Shown: positions 44,450 to 53,632 of the stretch, one piece after another
Numbering within the stretch: position 1 is the first letter of the stretch
Layout: each line of letters begins with the position of its first letter
Assembly (NCBI GenBank): GCA_046350255.1
Contig: JAXMAV010000003.1
Location: 372,001 to 436,000, forward strand
Direction of reading: 5' to 3'
Source of the DNA: CALDUY01 sp046350255
GTDB lineage: Bacteria > Planctomycetota > Planctomycetia > Gemmatales > Gemmataceae
Length of the DNA: 64,000 bases
Notes under the pieces: generated by a model
The model's input: the letters and a program-made list of their open reading frames with translations, nothing else
The model's database searches: none
What the model was told of the DNA's origin: nothing
Position numbers and translations under genes: made by a program

Positions 44450-45415
44450 ATGGATCCTTCTCGTCCCAGCCTGGAGCCTCCCACGCCGCCGGATCAACCC
44501 GCTGGCCTGCGCCTCCGCAAGCTGCCACCGCCCACGTTCGCCGCGCGCCTCCGTGAACGCGTCATCGAGGCGCTGCTCTTCTTCGCCGCCCTCTTCAGCG
44601 TCTTCATCACCCTGGGCATCGTCTGCCTGCTGCTTTACGAGTCCGCCCTCTTCTTCCGCGAGGTCTCCCTCGGCGAGTTCCTCTTCACCACCACCTGGTC
44701 GGTCGGCTACCAGGACGCCCGCTATGGCATCCTGCCCCTGGTCTGCGGCACACTGGTGACCACCACCGTCGCCCTCCTCGTCGCCCTGCCCATTGGCACC
44801 GTCGTCGCGATCTACCTCAGTGAATACGCCCCCTTCGCCCTGCGCGAGATCCTCAAGCCGGTCCTCGAGCTGCTCAGCGCTGTGCCCACGGTCATCTACG
44901 GCTACTTCGCCCTGGTGTTCGTCACGCCCCTGCTCAAAGGTCTGTTGCCCAGCCTGCCCGAGTTCAACATGCTGTCCGCCGGCATCGTCATGGGCATCAT
45001 GATCATCCCCTACGTCAGCTCGCTCAGCGAGGACGCCATGCGCGCCGTACCCGCCTTGCTCCGCGAGGGGTCGTACGCCCTGGGCGCCAACAAGCTCACC
45101 ACCTCCGTCCGGGTGGTCTTCCCCGCGGCCCTATCCGGCATCGGCGCCGCCTACATCCTGGGCATCTCCCGCGCCATCGGCGAAACCATGATCGTCGCCA
45201 TCGCTGCCGGTCAGCAGCCCGTGTTCACCCTCAACCCCACCAGCTTCGGCGAGACCATCACCGCCTTCATCGTCCGCATCAGCCAGGGCGATCTGCCCCA
45301 CGACAGCATCGGCTTCAAGTCGATCTTTGCTGCCGGCCTGACGCTCTTCGTCATGACCCTGACGTTCAACATCGCCGGCTGGATCCTCCGCAAGCGCTTC
45401 CGGGAGGCGTACTGA
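44450..45415 (+). CDS. pstC: Phosphate ABC transporter permease PstC
   Basis: 321 residues with about six membrane helices after a 35-residue proline-rich cytoplasmic N-terminus. The permease signature EGSYALGANKLTTSVRVVFPAALSGI, including the EAA-loop glycine, is present, as are LSAVPTVIYGYFAL and ISRAIGETMIVA. It forms the inner-membrane channel with PstA. It starts 24 bases after pstS and is followed by pstA after one base, so the genes are co-transcribed. Confidence 0.95.
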   Translation: MDPSRPSLEPPTPPDQPAGLRLRKLPPPTFAARLRERVIEALLFFAALFSVFITLGIVCLLLYESALFFREVSLGEFLFTTTWSVGYQDARYGILPLVCGTLVTTTVALLVALPIGTVVAIYLSEYAPFALREILKPVLELLSAVPTVIYGYFALVFVTPLLKGLLPSLPEFNMLSAGIVMGIMIIPYVSSLSEDAMRAVPALLREGSYALGANKLTTSVRVVFPAALSGIGAAYILGISRAIGETMIVAIAAGQQPVFTLNPTSFGETITAFIVRISQGDLPHDSIGFKSIFAAGLTLFVMTLTFNIAGWILRKRFREAY

Positions 45416-45416
45416 C

Positions 45417-46619
45417 ATGGACGACCTCAACCGCGTCATCGCCCAGCGCCGTCGTCAGGATGCCATCTTCAACCTGCTCGGCATCGCCTGCACCCTGGTC
45501 GGCATCATCACCCTCGCCGTCCTGCTCATCGACCTGGTCAGCGACAGCCTCGGGCTGCTCCGCCAGTATCGCAAGCCGCTGGCCGACGTGGCCGAGGCCC
45601 AGATCCGCGTGGTGAAGCAAGACGGCAAGAGCGTCGTCCATCTCCGCCTCGAAGATCGCGACTACCGCTTCCCCCTGCCCGACGACGACGCCGACCTGCT
45701 GCAGGACTTCGTTCCACGGGGTGAACTCACCCTCGAGGGCGACCGTCTCTTTCTGCCCCTGGGCGGACTCAACCGCATTGTCCTTCCCGTGACCGAGGAA
45801 GAACGCCGCTACCTCACCCGCGAAGACAGCATCTTCACCCGGGGCGGCCAGGTGCTCGTGCGCTTCCTCACCAGCTTCCCCTCCAGCGAGCCCACCCAGG
45901 CCGGCATCATCTCGCCCATGGTCGGCACCCTCCTGGTGATGCTCGTCACCGCCCTCACCGCCGTCCCCCTGGGCATCGCCGCCGGCATCTACCTCGAGGA
46001 ATACGCCCGCAAGAACTGGTTCACCACCATCATCGAGATCAACATCTCCAACCTCGCGGGCGTGCCCTCCATCCTGTACGGCCTGATGGCCCTGGGCCTC
46101 ATGGTTTACATGCTCCACCTGGGCAAAAGCATCGCCACCGCCGGGCTCACCCTGGCCTTCCTGATCCTGCCCATCGTCATCGTCGCCACCCGCGAAGCGC
46201 TACGCGCGATCCCGCAGTCGATCCGCGAGGCGGCCTACGCCCTGGGCGCCACCCGCTGGCAGGTCATCCGCCACCACCTGTTGCCCTACGCCACTGGCGG
46301 CATCTCCACCGGCGTGATCATCGGCCTGTCGCGCGCCATCGGCGAAACAGCCCCGCTCATCACCATTGGCGCGCTGACCTTCATTGCCTTGCTGCCTCCC
46401 GCGCCCATTCGCTTCGATTTTCCGCCCATCTCCTTCGGCTGGCTGTGGTCGCCCTTCACCGTCATGCCAATCCAGATGTTCAACTGGGTGTCGCGTCCCG
46501 AGCAGGAGTTCCGGGTCAACGCCGCCGCTGCCGGCGTCATCCTTATCACGCTGACTCTCGGTCTGAACGCCATCGCCATCTGGCTGCGGTACCGCCTCCG
46601 CCGCCGCATCAAGTGGTGA
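45417..46619 (+). CDS. pstA: Phosphate ABC transporter permease PstA with a large periplasmic insert
   Basis: 400 residues, about 100 more than typical PstA. A first membrane helix at about 17-42 is followed by roughly 110 polar residues (about 45-150, with charged beta-like stretches such as VVHLRLEDRDYRF), then five helices with the permease core: LSGVPSIL-like NLAGVPSILYGLMAL, EAAYALGATRWQVIRHHLLP and GLSRAIGETAPL. The insert should face the periplasm, where PstS docks. GGGAGG precedes the start, and pstB starts four bases after the stop. The transport role is well supported; the insert's role is unknown. Confidence 0.94.
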   Translation: MDDLNRVIAQRRRQDAIFNLLGIACTLVGIITLAVLLIDLVSDSLGLLRQYRKPLADVAEAQIRVVKQDGKSVVHLRLEDRDYRFPLPDDDADLLQDFVPRGELTLEGDRLFLPLGGLNRIVLPVTEEERRYLTREDSIFTRGGQVLVRFLTSFPSSEPTQAGIISPMVGTLLVMLVTALTAVPLGIAAGIYLEEYARKNWFTTIIEINISNLAGVPSILYGLMALGLMVYMLHLGKSIATAGLTLAFLILPIVIVATREALRAIPQSIREAAYALGATRWQVIRHHLLPYATGGISTGVIIGLSRAIGETAPLITIGALTFIALLPPAPIRFDFPPISFGWLWSPFTVMPIQMFNWVSRPEQEFRVNAAAAGVILITLTLGLNAIAIWLRYRLRRRIKW

Positions 46620-46623
46620 GTGC

Positions 46624-47424
46624 ATGAACCAGCCTTCTTTCATCGCTGCCCCTGCTGCCCCGGCCACTCTCAAGGCCGAGGCCCGCCAGCTCAACTTCTG
46701 GTACGGCCCCAAGCAGGCGCTCAAGTCGATCAACCTGACCTTCCCCGATCGCGCCGTCACCGCCATCATCGGGCCGTCGGGCTGCGGCAAGTCCACGCTG
46801 CTCCGCTGCTTCAACCGCATGCACGACCTCTATGCCGGCAACCGCTACGAGGGCGAGCTACTCCTCTACCCCAGCCAACGCAACATCATCGACCCCGCCA
46901 CCGATCCCGTCGAGATGCGCATGCGCATCGGCATGGTCTTTCAGAAGCCCAACCCCTTCCCCAAGTCGATCTTCGAGAACGTCGCCTTCGGGCTGCGTCT
47001 CCGCGGCATCCAGCAGCAAAGCCAGCTCCGCGAGCGCGTCGAGGAAGCCCTCCGCTCGGCCGCTCTCTGGGACGAGACCAAGGATCGCCTGAACCATTCC
47101 GCCTACAACCTCTCCGGCGGCCAGCAGCAACGCCTCTGCATCGCCCGGGCTCTGGCCAGCGAGCCCGAGATCGTCCTGTTCGACGAGCCCACCTCCGCCC
47201 TCGACCCCGTGGCCACCTCCCGCATCGAGGATCTCATCTACTCGCTGCGCAGCCGGGTCACCATCCTCATCGTCACCCACAACATGCAGCAGGCCGCCCG
47301 CGTCTCCGACTTCACCGCCTTCATGTACCTGGGCGAGCTGATCGAAGTCAACGAGACGAGCAAGATGTTCCATCGCCCCAAGAACAAGCTGACCGAGGAG
47401 TACATCAGCGGCCACTTCGGCTGA
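46624..47424 (+). CDS. pstB: Phosphate ABC transporter ATPase PstB (first copy)
   Basis: 266 residues. Walker A GPSGCGKSTLL, Q-loop GMVFQKPNPFPKS, signature LSGGQQQRLCIARAL, Walker B IVLFDEPTSALDP and H-loop VTHNMQQAARVSD are intact. N-FWYG-KQALK-like N-terminus (LNFWYGPKQALKSI) is diagnostic of PstB. It hydrolyses ATP to drive phosphate uptake through PstCA. It is followed after 18 bases by the PhoR-type kinase gene. A second PstB is encoded at 48937-49767. Confidence 0.95.
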   Translation: MNQPSFIAAPAAPATLKAEARQLNFWYGPKQALKSINLTFPDRAVTAIIGPSGCGKSTLLRCFNRMHDLYAGNRYEGELLLYPSQRNIIDPATDPVEMRMRIGMVFQKPNPFPKSIFENVAFGLRLRGIQQQSQLRERVEEALRSAALWDETKDRLNHSAYNLSGGQQQRLCIARALASEPEIVLFDEPTSALDPVATSRIEDLIYSLRSRVTILIVTHNMQQAARVSDFTAFMYLGELIEVNETSKMFHRPKNKLTEEYISGHFG

Positions 47425-47442
47425 GACGCCCCAGGAGCCGCC

Positions 47443-48816
47443 ATGTTTCTTCGCCTGTTCCTCTGCTTCGGCCTGCTCATCCTGGCGCTGACCATCAGCC
47501 TGGGCTGGACCGTCTTCGCCTTCCTCGAACCGTCCACCGCTCGCCACCAACTGGTGCTCTCCATCTACACCCTGGGGATGCTCGGCCTGGTCGTGGTGTT
47601 GCTGCTTAGCTTCGCCCTCTCCCGCCGCTTTCATCGCCCCGTCAAGGAACTGGTCCAGGCGGTGTCGCGCGTCGGCACCGGTGGTGTCGGGCCGCGCGTG
47701 GCCGCCGACCTCGACGTCGGCGGCCTGGCCGAACGCTTCAACCGCGTCAGTGAGGAACTCACCGCTCGCATCGCCAAACTGGAAGACGACCGCCAGCAGT
47801 TGCGCACGATCCTTTCCGGCATGGTGGAAGGCGTTGTCGCGCTGGATGCCGACCAGCACATCCTCTACGCCAACGATCGTGCCCTTGAGTTGCTCGAGCT
47901 GACGACCGCCAACTCCGTCGGCCGCCCACTCTGGGAGGTCGTCCGCCATCGCCAGCTGCTCGACACCGTCCGCAGCGCCCAGCTACGCGACCAACCGTTC
48001 CGCGAGGAGCTGCTCTGGTCCGGCGTTACCTCGCGCAGCCTGACCGTCCACGCCGCCCGCCTGCCCGGCCCACCCTCGCGCGGCACCGTGCTCGTCTTGC
48101 ACGACACCACCGAGCTGCGCCGACTCGAACGTCTTCGGCAGGAGTTCGTCGCCAACGTCTCCCACGAGCTAAAGACCCCTCTGTCGGTCATCAAGGTCTG
48201 CGTCGAGACGCTCCTCGATGGCGCCGTCGAGGATGCCCAGCACCGCGGCCGTTTCCTCGAACAGATCGCCAACCAGGCCGACCGCCTGCACGCGCTCATC
48301 CTCGACCTGCTCAGCCTGGCCCGCATCGAGTCCGGGGCCGAACTGTTCGACTTCGAGGCCGTCGCCCTGGAGGCGCTCGCCCAGGCCTGCGCCGACCGCC
48401 ACCGCCCTCGCGCCGAGGCCCGCCAGCAGACCCTGATTGTGGCGCCTGGCGGCGAAAGCCTCCGCGCCTGGGCCGACGAGGAGGCCGTCGGTCAGATCCT
48501 CGACAACCTGCTCGACAACGCCCTGAAATACACCCCCGAGGGCGGCCGCATTGAAATCCGCTGCTTCCGCCACGAGGACCAGGTCTGCTTCGAGGTCGCC
48601 GACACCGGCATCGGCATCCCCGGCGCCGATCTACCGCGCATCTTCGAGCGCTTCTATCGCGTCGATAAGGCCCGCTCCCGCGAGATGGGCGGCACCGGGC
48701 TGGGCCTGTCCATCGTCAAGCATCTCGTCCAGGCCATGCACGGCACCGTCCGGGCCGCCAGCGTCACGGGGCAGGGGACCACCTTCCGCGTCGCCCTTCC
48801 GCTGGCTCTTCCCTGA
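47443..48816 (+). CDS. phoR: PhoR-type phosphate sensor histidine kinase
   Basis: 457 residues; GGAG lies five bases before the start. Two membrane helices (about 5-27 and 39-60) with a very short exposed loop, as in PhoR, then a HAMP-like linker, a PAS domain at about 120-220, and the kinase core: phosphoacceptor His in VSHELKTPLSV near residue 241, N-box DNLLDNALKYT, G1 ADTGIGIP, F-box FERFYRVD and G2 GGTGLGLSIVKH. It autophosphorylates and passes phosphate to the PhoB regulator at 50519. The small periplasmic loop suggests it senses the state of the Pst transporter/PhoU, not phosphate itself. It sits between the two pstB genes. Confidence 0.93.
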   Translation: MFLRLFLCFGLLILALTISLGWTVFAFLEPSTARHQLVLSIYTLGMLGLVVVLLLSFALSRRFHRPVKELVQAVSRVGTGGVGPRVAADLDVGGLAERFNRVSEELTARIAKLEDDRQQLRTILSGMVEGVVALDADQHILYANDRALELLELTTANSVGRPLWEVVRHRQLLDTVRSAQLRDQPFREELLWSGVTSRSLTVHAARLPGPPSRGTVLVLHDTTELRRLERLRQEFVANVSHELKTPLSVIKVCVETLLDGAVEDAQHRGRFLEQIANQADRLHALILDLLSLARIESGAELFDFEAVALEALAQACADRHRPRAEARQQTLIVAPGGESLRAWADEEAVGQILDNLLDNALKYTPEGGRIEIRCFRHEDQVCFEVADTGIGIPGADLPRIFERFYRVDKARSREMGGTGLGLSIVKHLVQAMHGTVRAASVTGQGTTFRVALPLALP

Positions 48817-48936
48817 CTGCCTTCATCGAATCCACACTCAAGGTGCATCAAACCACTACAATAAGCTCGTACACTAGACCTTGCCCCAGCTCGCTTCTGT
48901 GGAAGCCCGGCAAGGAGCGACCGGAGAGGCCCTCGC

Positions 48937-49767
48937 ATGTCAACGCTCTCGTACTCGGCCATCATCACACAGCGCCAGCGCGCCGGCCGGACGCCTCAGG
49001 TCCAGGGGGGCGCCAGCATCAAGCTGGCAGCGCAGAACGTGGCGTTCTGGTATGGCATCAAGCAGGTCCTCTTCGACATCACCCTCGCCGTCCCCGAACG
49101 CTCGGTGATGGCCCTCATCGGCCCCTCGGGCTGCGGTAAGTCCACGTTCCTGCGTCTGATCAACCGCATGAACGACCTCATCCCCGATACGCGCATCCGC
49201 GGTAGCATCCTTCTAGACGGCAAGGATATCTACGCCCCACGGAACGACCTCGTCACTCTGCGCCGCCGCGTCGGCATGGTCTTCCAGAAATCGACCGCCT
49301 TCCCCAAGTCGATCTTCGAGAACGTTGTCTTCGGTCCGCGCATCGCTGGCCTGAACGATCGCACCGCCCTCGCCGAGATCTGCGAACGCTGCCTCAAGGC
49401 TGCCGCCCTCTGGGACGAGGTGAAAGATCGCCTCGAGGACCAGGCCGGCAACCTCTCCGGCGGTCAGCAACAGCGCCTCTGCATCGCCCGCGCCCTGGCC
49501 ACCGACCCCGAGGTGCTCCTCCTCGATGAGCCTGCCAGCGCCCTCGATCCCGCCAGCACCGCCCGCATCGAGGACCTCATCTTCCAGCTCAAGCACGACT
49601 ACACCATTGTGATCGTCACCCACAACATGCAGCAGGCCGCCCGCGTCTCCGATCAGACGGCCTTCTTCTTCCAGGGCCATCTCATCGAGAGCGGGCCCAC
49701 CGACGAGTTGTACACCCGCCCCCGGGTCAAGCAGACGGAGGACTATATCACGGGACGCTTCGGCTAA
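48937..49767 (+). CDS. pstB: Phosphate ABC transporter ATPase PstB (second copy)
   Basis: 276 residues; GGAGAGG lies eight bases before the start. The first 25 residues differ from the first copy, then the same core appears: VAFWYGIKQVLFDI, GPSGCGKSTFLRLINRMNDL, MVFQKSTAFPKS, LSGGQQQRLCIARAL, LLLDEPASALDP and THNMQQAARVSDQ. It is a divergent paralogue, not a recent duplicate: many neutral positions differ. A TACAAT -10-like box at 48857-48862 suggests it may have its own promoter. Whether both ATPases serve the same PstCA pair is unknown. Confidence 0.94.
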   Translation: MSTLSYSAIITQRQRAGRTPQVQGGASIKLAAQNVAFWYGIKQVLFDITLAVPERSVMALIGPSGCGKSTFLRLINRMNDLIPDTRIRGSILLDGKDIYAPRNDLVTLRRRVGMVFQKSTAFPKSIFENVVFGPRIAGLNDRTALAEICERCLKAAALWDEVKDRLEDQAGNLSGGQQQRLCIARALATDPEVLLLDEPASALDPASTARIEDLIFQLKHDYTIVIVTHNMQQAARVSDQTAFFFQGHLIESGPTDELYTRPRVKQTEDYITGRFG

Positions 49768-49827
49768 CCGTCGATAGGCTGTCCCCTTTCCTTCCTCCGT
49801 CCTCGTTCCGCGAAAGAATCTCCGATC

Positions 49828-50493
49828 ATGGGCATCCACCTTCTCCGCGATCTCGACGAGCTGCAACGCGATCTGCTTTCCCTGGCCAGCCTCGTCGAGG
49901 AGGCCATTCACAAGGCCACCCGCTCGCTGCAGACCCGCGACGCCACCCTGGCCCGTGATGTCATCGCTGGCGACACCCAGGTCGATCTCGAAGACAACCA
50001 CATCACCGAGGAATGCCTCAAGATCCTGGCCCTGCATCAGCCCGTGGCCCGCGACCTGCGCCGCATCGCCTCGGTCATGATGATCACCACCGATCTGGAA
50101 CGCATGGGCGATCTCGCCGAGGAAATCGCGGAGCGCGCCATCACCCTCTCCCGGGCACCGGCGCTACCCGTCTCCGACAAGCTGCAGCGCATGGCCGACA
50201 TCACCACCATGATGGTCCGACAGGCGCTCGATTCCTTCGTCAACCTCAGCCCCGAACAGGCCGAGCGCGTCCTCCGCATGGACGACGAGGTGGACCGCTT
50301 CAACGTCGAGATCATTCAGGAGATCGTCAGCGCCATGCAGTCGTCGCCGGCGCTGATCGAGCCGGGCCTGTCGCTGTTCTCGGCCACGCGCCATCTCGAG
50401 CGCATCGCCGACCACGCCACGAATATCGCCGAAGATGTGATCTATCTCCACACCGGCGAGATTGTTCGCCATCGTCGCTTGCAGGACAAATAG
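49828..50493 (+). CDS. phoU: Phosphate signalling regulator PhoU
   Basis: 221 residues, the standard length, forming two three-helix bundles. Family motifs: LRRIASVMMITTDLERMGDLAEEIAERA in the first repeat (shown here only as RIASVMMITTDLERMGD) and LERIADHATNIAEDVIYLHTG in the second, both carrying the E/DxxxD metal-binding residues. PhoU links the Pst transporter to PhoR and represses the regulon when phosphate is plentiful. It lies 60 bases after the second pstB and 25 bases before phoB. Confidence 0.95.
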   Translation: MGIHLLRDLDELQRDLLSLASLVEEAIHKATRSLQTRDATLARDVIAGDTQVDLEDNHITEECLKILALHQPVARDLRRIASVMMITTDLERMGDLAEEIAERAITLSRAPALPVSDKLQRMADITTMMVRQALDSFVNLSPEQAERVLRMDDEVDRFNVEIIQEIVSAMQSSPALIEPGLSLFSATRHLERIADHATNIAEDVIYLHTGEIVRHRRLQDK

Positions 50494-50518
50494 AGGGTCT
50501 GATCCCCGAGGGAGAGCA

Positions 50519-51247
50519 ATGTTGATGGCCGCCGCCGCGATTCCCCCGTCGGTTCCCCCCACGAGCAAACTGCGCGTCCTGGTGATCGAGGACGAACGCG
50601 ATCTGGTCGAAGGGCTGGTCTACAACTTGCAGCGCGAAGGCTACGAAACCATCGTCGCCCACGATGGTCAGGAAGGCCTCCGCAAGGCCCAGACGCTCCT
50701 GCCCGACCTGATCCTCCTCGACATCATGCTGCCAAGCCTGTCGGGCACCGAAATCCTGCGCGAGCTGCGCGCCGGCGACCGCACCCGCGAAATCCCCGTT
50801 GTCATCCTCAGTGCCCGCGCCGAGGAGACCGACCAGGTGGTCGGCTTCTCACTGGGCGCCGACGACTACGTCACCAAGCCGTTCAGCCCGCGCGTGCTGA
50901 TGCAGAAGATCAAGGCGCTGCGCCGCCGGGTCGAAACCTCCAGCGAGGCCGGCGATCTCATCGAATACCTGGGAGTTCGCATCGATCGTGTTCGCCATCG
51001 CGCCTATGCCGAGGGTCGCGAGCTGGAGCTGACCCCCACCGAATTCCGCCTGCTCGAGTGTCTGCTGCGCCAGCCTGGCCGGGCCTTCTCGCGCCACCAG
51101 CTCATGGACGCCTCCATCGGCGAGGGCGCCATCGTCCTCGAGCGCACCATCGACGTCCACATCAAAACCCTGCGCAAGAAGCTGGGCACCACTGACCTGA
51201 TCGAGACCGTCCGCGGGGTCGGCTACCGCTTCCGCGAGTCGCGCTAA
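50519..51247 (+). CDS. phoB: PhoB-type OmpR-family response regulator
   Basis: 242 residues from ATG 50519, which follows GGGAGAG; the longer frame overlaps phoU. The receiver domain has acidic residues in VIEDERDL, the phosphoacceptor Asp in LILLDIMLP near residue 68, SAR, and VTKPFSP. The winged-helix DNA-binding domain includes ELTPTEFRLLECLL, RTIDVHIKTLRKKL and IETVRGVGYRF. It is phosphorylated by the PhoR at 47443 and should activate genes for phosphate scavenging, probably including this locus. Confidence 0.93.
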   Translation: MLMAAAAIPPSVPPTSKLRVLVIEDERDLVEGLVYNLQREGYETIVAHDGQEGLRKAQTLLPDLILLDIMLPSLSGTEILRELRAGDRTREIPVVILSARAEETDQVVGFSLGADDYVTKPFSPRVLMQKIKALRRRVETSSEAGDLIEYLGVRIDRVRHRAYAEGRELELTPTEFRLLECLLRQPGRAFSRHQLMDASIGEGAIVLERTIDVHIKTLRKKLGTTDLIETVRGVGYRFRESR

Positions 51248-51258
51248 GGCGCCCGCTC

Positions 51259-52272
51259 TTACTTCGTGGCCAGCACCGCGTCCAGTGGGCTGGCCGTCCG
51301 CCGCGCCTCCACTTGGCGGAATCCGGCCGCACGCAATAGAGCCTCGTACTCGCCGACGGTGCGTTCTCGCCCCTCGGTGCAAACCAGCATGTTCAGCGAT
51401 TGCAGCACCGCCCAGGGCGGACCGCTGCGGTCGTCGTCCAGCAGTTTCTCGGCGATGAGCAGCGCGCCGCCGGCCGGCAGCGCCTGGTAGATCCGCGCCA
51501 GCAGCCGCACGATCTTGTCCTCGCTCCAGTCGTGCAAGATGCGGCCCACGGCGAACAGGTCGGCGTCCGGCAGGTTATCTACGAAGAAGTCACCCGCCTG
51601 GCTGCTCACGCGCCCGCCCAGGTCCGGTTCGCACGCGATCACCTCGTTGGCCGTCGGAATCACCCCGGGCAGGTCGAACACCGTGGCCCGCAGGTGCGGA
51701 TAGCGCCGGCACGCCGCCAGCGCCAGATGCCCCGTGGCGCCGCCCAGATCCACCAGGTGCCGGAAGCCCGACAGATCGAACGCCTCCACCACCACCGGCG
51801 AACTGATCTGCCCGTAGCCGTGCATCCCCCAGACGAACTCGCGTTTGTCCGCCTCGGTGCGGAATAAGCTGGCGAAGATCGGCCCATCGAGGTCGAAGGT
51901 TTGCTTCCAGCGATGGCTGCCCTCGCGGATGGCGTCGGCGAGATGATGCCACATCTGCCACAATACGCGATCCGAATAGGTGATGTACCCCGTCAGCCGC
52001 AGTGGACTCGTCTTCGCCAGGTAGGCCGCCGCCGCAGGCGCGTTGGCGTACCCCTGCGCCGTACGTTCGAGCAACCCCAGCCCCACCAGGGCATCGAGCA
52101 AGCGCCCCAGCGCCTCCGGCGCCGCGCTGATGCGCCGCGCCAGCGTGGCCAGCTCGGCCGGCCCCGTCGCCAACTGGTCGAACACCCCCAGCGAGACGCC
52201 GGCAAACAGCACCCCCGACTTGCGAAAGGCGTTCATCAGTTCGAGCACGGGGGTCGGATCGGGATGCGTCAT
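51259..52272 (-). CDS. SAM-dependent O-methyltransferase (COMT/ASMT-like)
   Basis: 337 residues; AGGAG lies seven bases before the start. N-terminal dimerisation winged helix at about 10-95, then a class I SAM domain: VDLGGATGHLALA, TVFDLPGVI, and the catalytic-histidine motif RILHDWSEDK typical of caffeate, hydroxyindole and antibiotic O-methyltransferases. The acceptor cannot be deduced. It is separated from the biosynthetic cluster by the pst locus, so a role in that pathway would be speculative. It converges with phoB, with 11 bases between stops. Confidence 0.9.
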   Translation of the reverse strand: MTHPDPTPVLELMNAFRKSGVLFAGVSLGVFDQLATGPAELATLARRISAAPEALGRLLDALVGLGLLERTAQGYANAPAAAAYLAKTSPLRLTGYITYSDRVLWQMWHHLADAIREGSHRWKQTFDLDGPIFASLFRTEADKREFVWGMHGYGQISSPVVVEAFDLSGFRHLVDLGGATGHLALAACRRYPHLRATVFDLPGVIPTANEVIACEPDLGGRVSSQAGDFFVDNLPDADLFAVGRILHDWSEDKIVRLLARIYQALPAGGALLIAEKLLDDDRSGPPWAVLQSLNMLVCTEGRERTVGEYEALLRAAGFRQVEARRTASPLDAVLATK

Positions 52273-52348
52273 CGGTCTGCTCCTGGGGTTGGTGCGACTA
52301 TTCTAGAAGGTCGCCTCCCCGGAGCGAGTCTGACACCATGCACTCACC

Positions 52349-53632
52349 TCATCGGCTCGCGCCGCGCAGACGCGCCAGCATCTGGCGGTGATGCGCCGCA
52401 CGCTCGGCATCGCCCTTGCGCGTGTAATACTCCACCAGCGCCTCGTGGGCCGGGGCGTGGTTCGGCGCACATTCCAGGGCCGTGTTCAACCAGCGAAGGC
52501 CGTCCAGGTCCATCCCGTTGCGCAGGAAGATCAGGCCGATCTCCGTGCGCAACGCCGGATCGCGGGGACGTTCTGACACCTGTGGCATCAGGCGCGTCAT
52601 CTTCCGGGCGTCCTCGTCGATGCGTTCCAGCTGCTGCTTGGCGCGCGCCAACTCGTCGGTCTTGTTCTGCATCTGCAGCGCGCGAATCAGGCGGTAGACC
52701 GACTCGCGCTCGTACGGGTTCCGGGCGATCGCCTGGCGCAGCCACTTCTCGGCCTCGGCCGGTTGCTGTCGCGCCAGCGCGATTCGGCCGCGCTCGACCA
52801 GCGCGCCGGCGTTATCGGCCTGCACCTGCTGCAGCCGATCGAGCACTTGCTCCGCCTCGGCCAGTTCGATCCGATTCACCCGGGCCCGGGCCAACCCCAG
52901 CAGCGCGGCCGGATCGTCAGGATGGCGCTTTAACAGCTCCTCGAAGTGCTGCATCGCCCGGGTCGAATCGCTCTCCAGTAGCAGCTCGCCCAGCCGTTGC
53001 CGGACCGGATCGCGATAGGGCTGCCGCTCCAGCACCGCCTGATAATCTCGCGCCGCCGCCTCCTTGTTGAACAGGCGGTCGGCCACCCAGGCGCGGCGGA
53101 CCAGCGCCTCGACGTTGTCCGGCTCCAGCTCGAGCCAGCGGCCCAGTTCGCGCGAGGCCTCGGGCAGCCGTTCGGTCCGCATGTACTGGTAGGCAAGCAC
53201 GTCGAGAATCGCTGGCGCCTCCTCGGGGTTCTCGTCCAGCTGCCGGCGCAGGAACGGCTCGTACTCGCGCAGCCGCCCGTCGGTGGCCTCCAGTAGAGCG
53301 CGTTCCAGCAAACGGCGCGAGCGACTGACCGGCTCGTCGGGAACCGCTTCGAGATGCTCGCGCGCCTCGGGCAGACGACCGGCCAGACGCGCAGCCCGGC
53401 TGGCCAGCAACCGCACGTCGGCATCGTCGGGCCACATGCGCACACAGACGGCCAGTAGCTCTCCGGCCCGGTCCGGATCATCGGCGCGCAGCGCCTCGCG
53501 CGCCTGGCGCAGCGCCCGGGCTGCCTGCACTCGGGGCCAGGCGATCCAGCCTGCCACCAGGACAACCACCACCAGGCCGACGCCCAGTGCGAGCCATGGC
53601 CGACGCGGGATGGGTTCAGGGCTGCTTGCCAT
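52349..53632 (-). CDS. Membrane-anchored TPR protein (second of a tandem pair)
   Basis: 427 residues. An N-terminal signal-anchor helix (WLALGVGLVVVVLVAGWIAW) is followed by about ten TPR-like helix pairs across the rest of the protein, for example ELGRWLELEPDNVEALVRRAW and EKWLRQAIARNPYERESVY. No catalytic domain. The start overlaps the end of the preceding TPR gene by 17 bases and has GGGAGG eight bases upstream, so translation is probably coupled. It is clearly paralogous to its neighbour, especially in the last 70 residues (LRNG...W...AL...APAHEAL...). It is probably a periplasmic-facing scaffold. Confidence 0.85.
   Translation of the reverse strand: MASSPEPIPRRPWLALGVGLVVVVLVAGWIAWPRVQAARALRQAREALRADDPDRAGELLAVCVRMWPDDADVRLLASRAARLAGRLPEAREHLEAVPDEPVSRSRRLLERALLEATDGRLREYEPFLRRQLDENPEEAPAILDVLAYQYMRTERLPEASRELGRWLELEPDNVEALVRRAWVADRLFNKEAAARDYQAVLERQPYRDPVRQRLGELLLESDSTRAMQHFEELLKRHPDDPAALLGLARARVNRIELAEAEQVLDRLQQVQADNAGALVERGRIALARQQPAEAEKWLRQAIARNPYERESVYRLIRALQMQNKTDELARAKQQLERIDEDARKMTRLMPQVSERPRDPALRTEIGLIFLRNGMDLDGLRWLNTALECAPNHAPAHEALVEYYTRKGDAERAAHHRQMLARLRGASR

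Noticed and set aside
51259..52272. O-methyltransferase as a tailoring enzyme of the PKS/NRPS cluster
   Set aside because: The complete pst/pho locus of about 8 kb separates it from the cluster and it reads as an independent gene; the idea cannot be supported from position.
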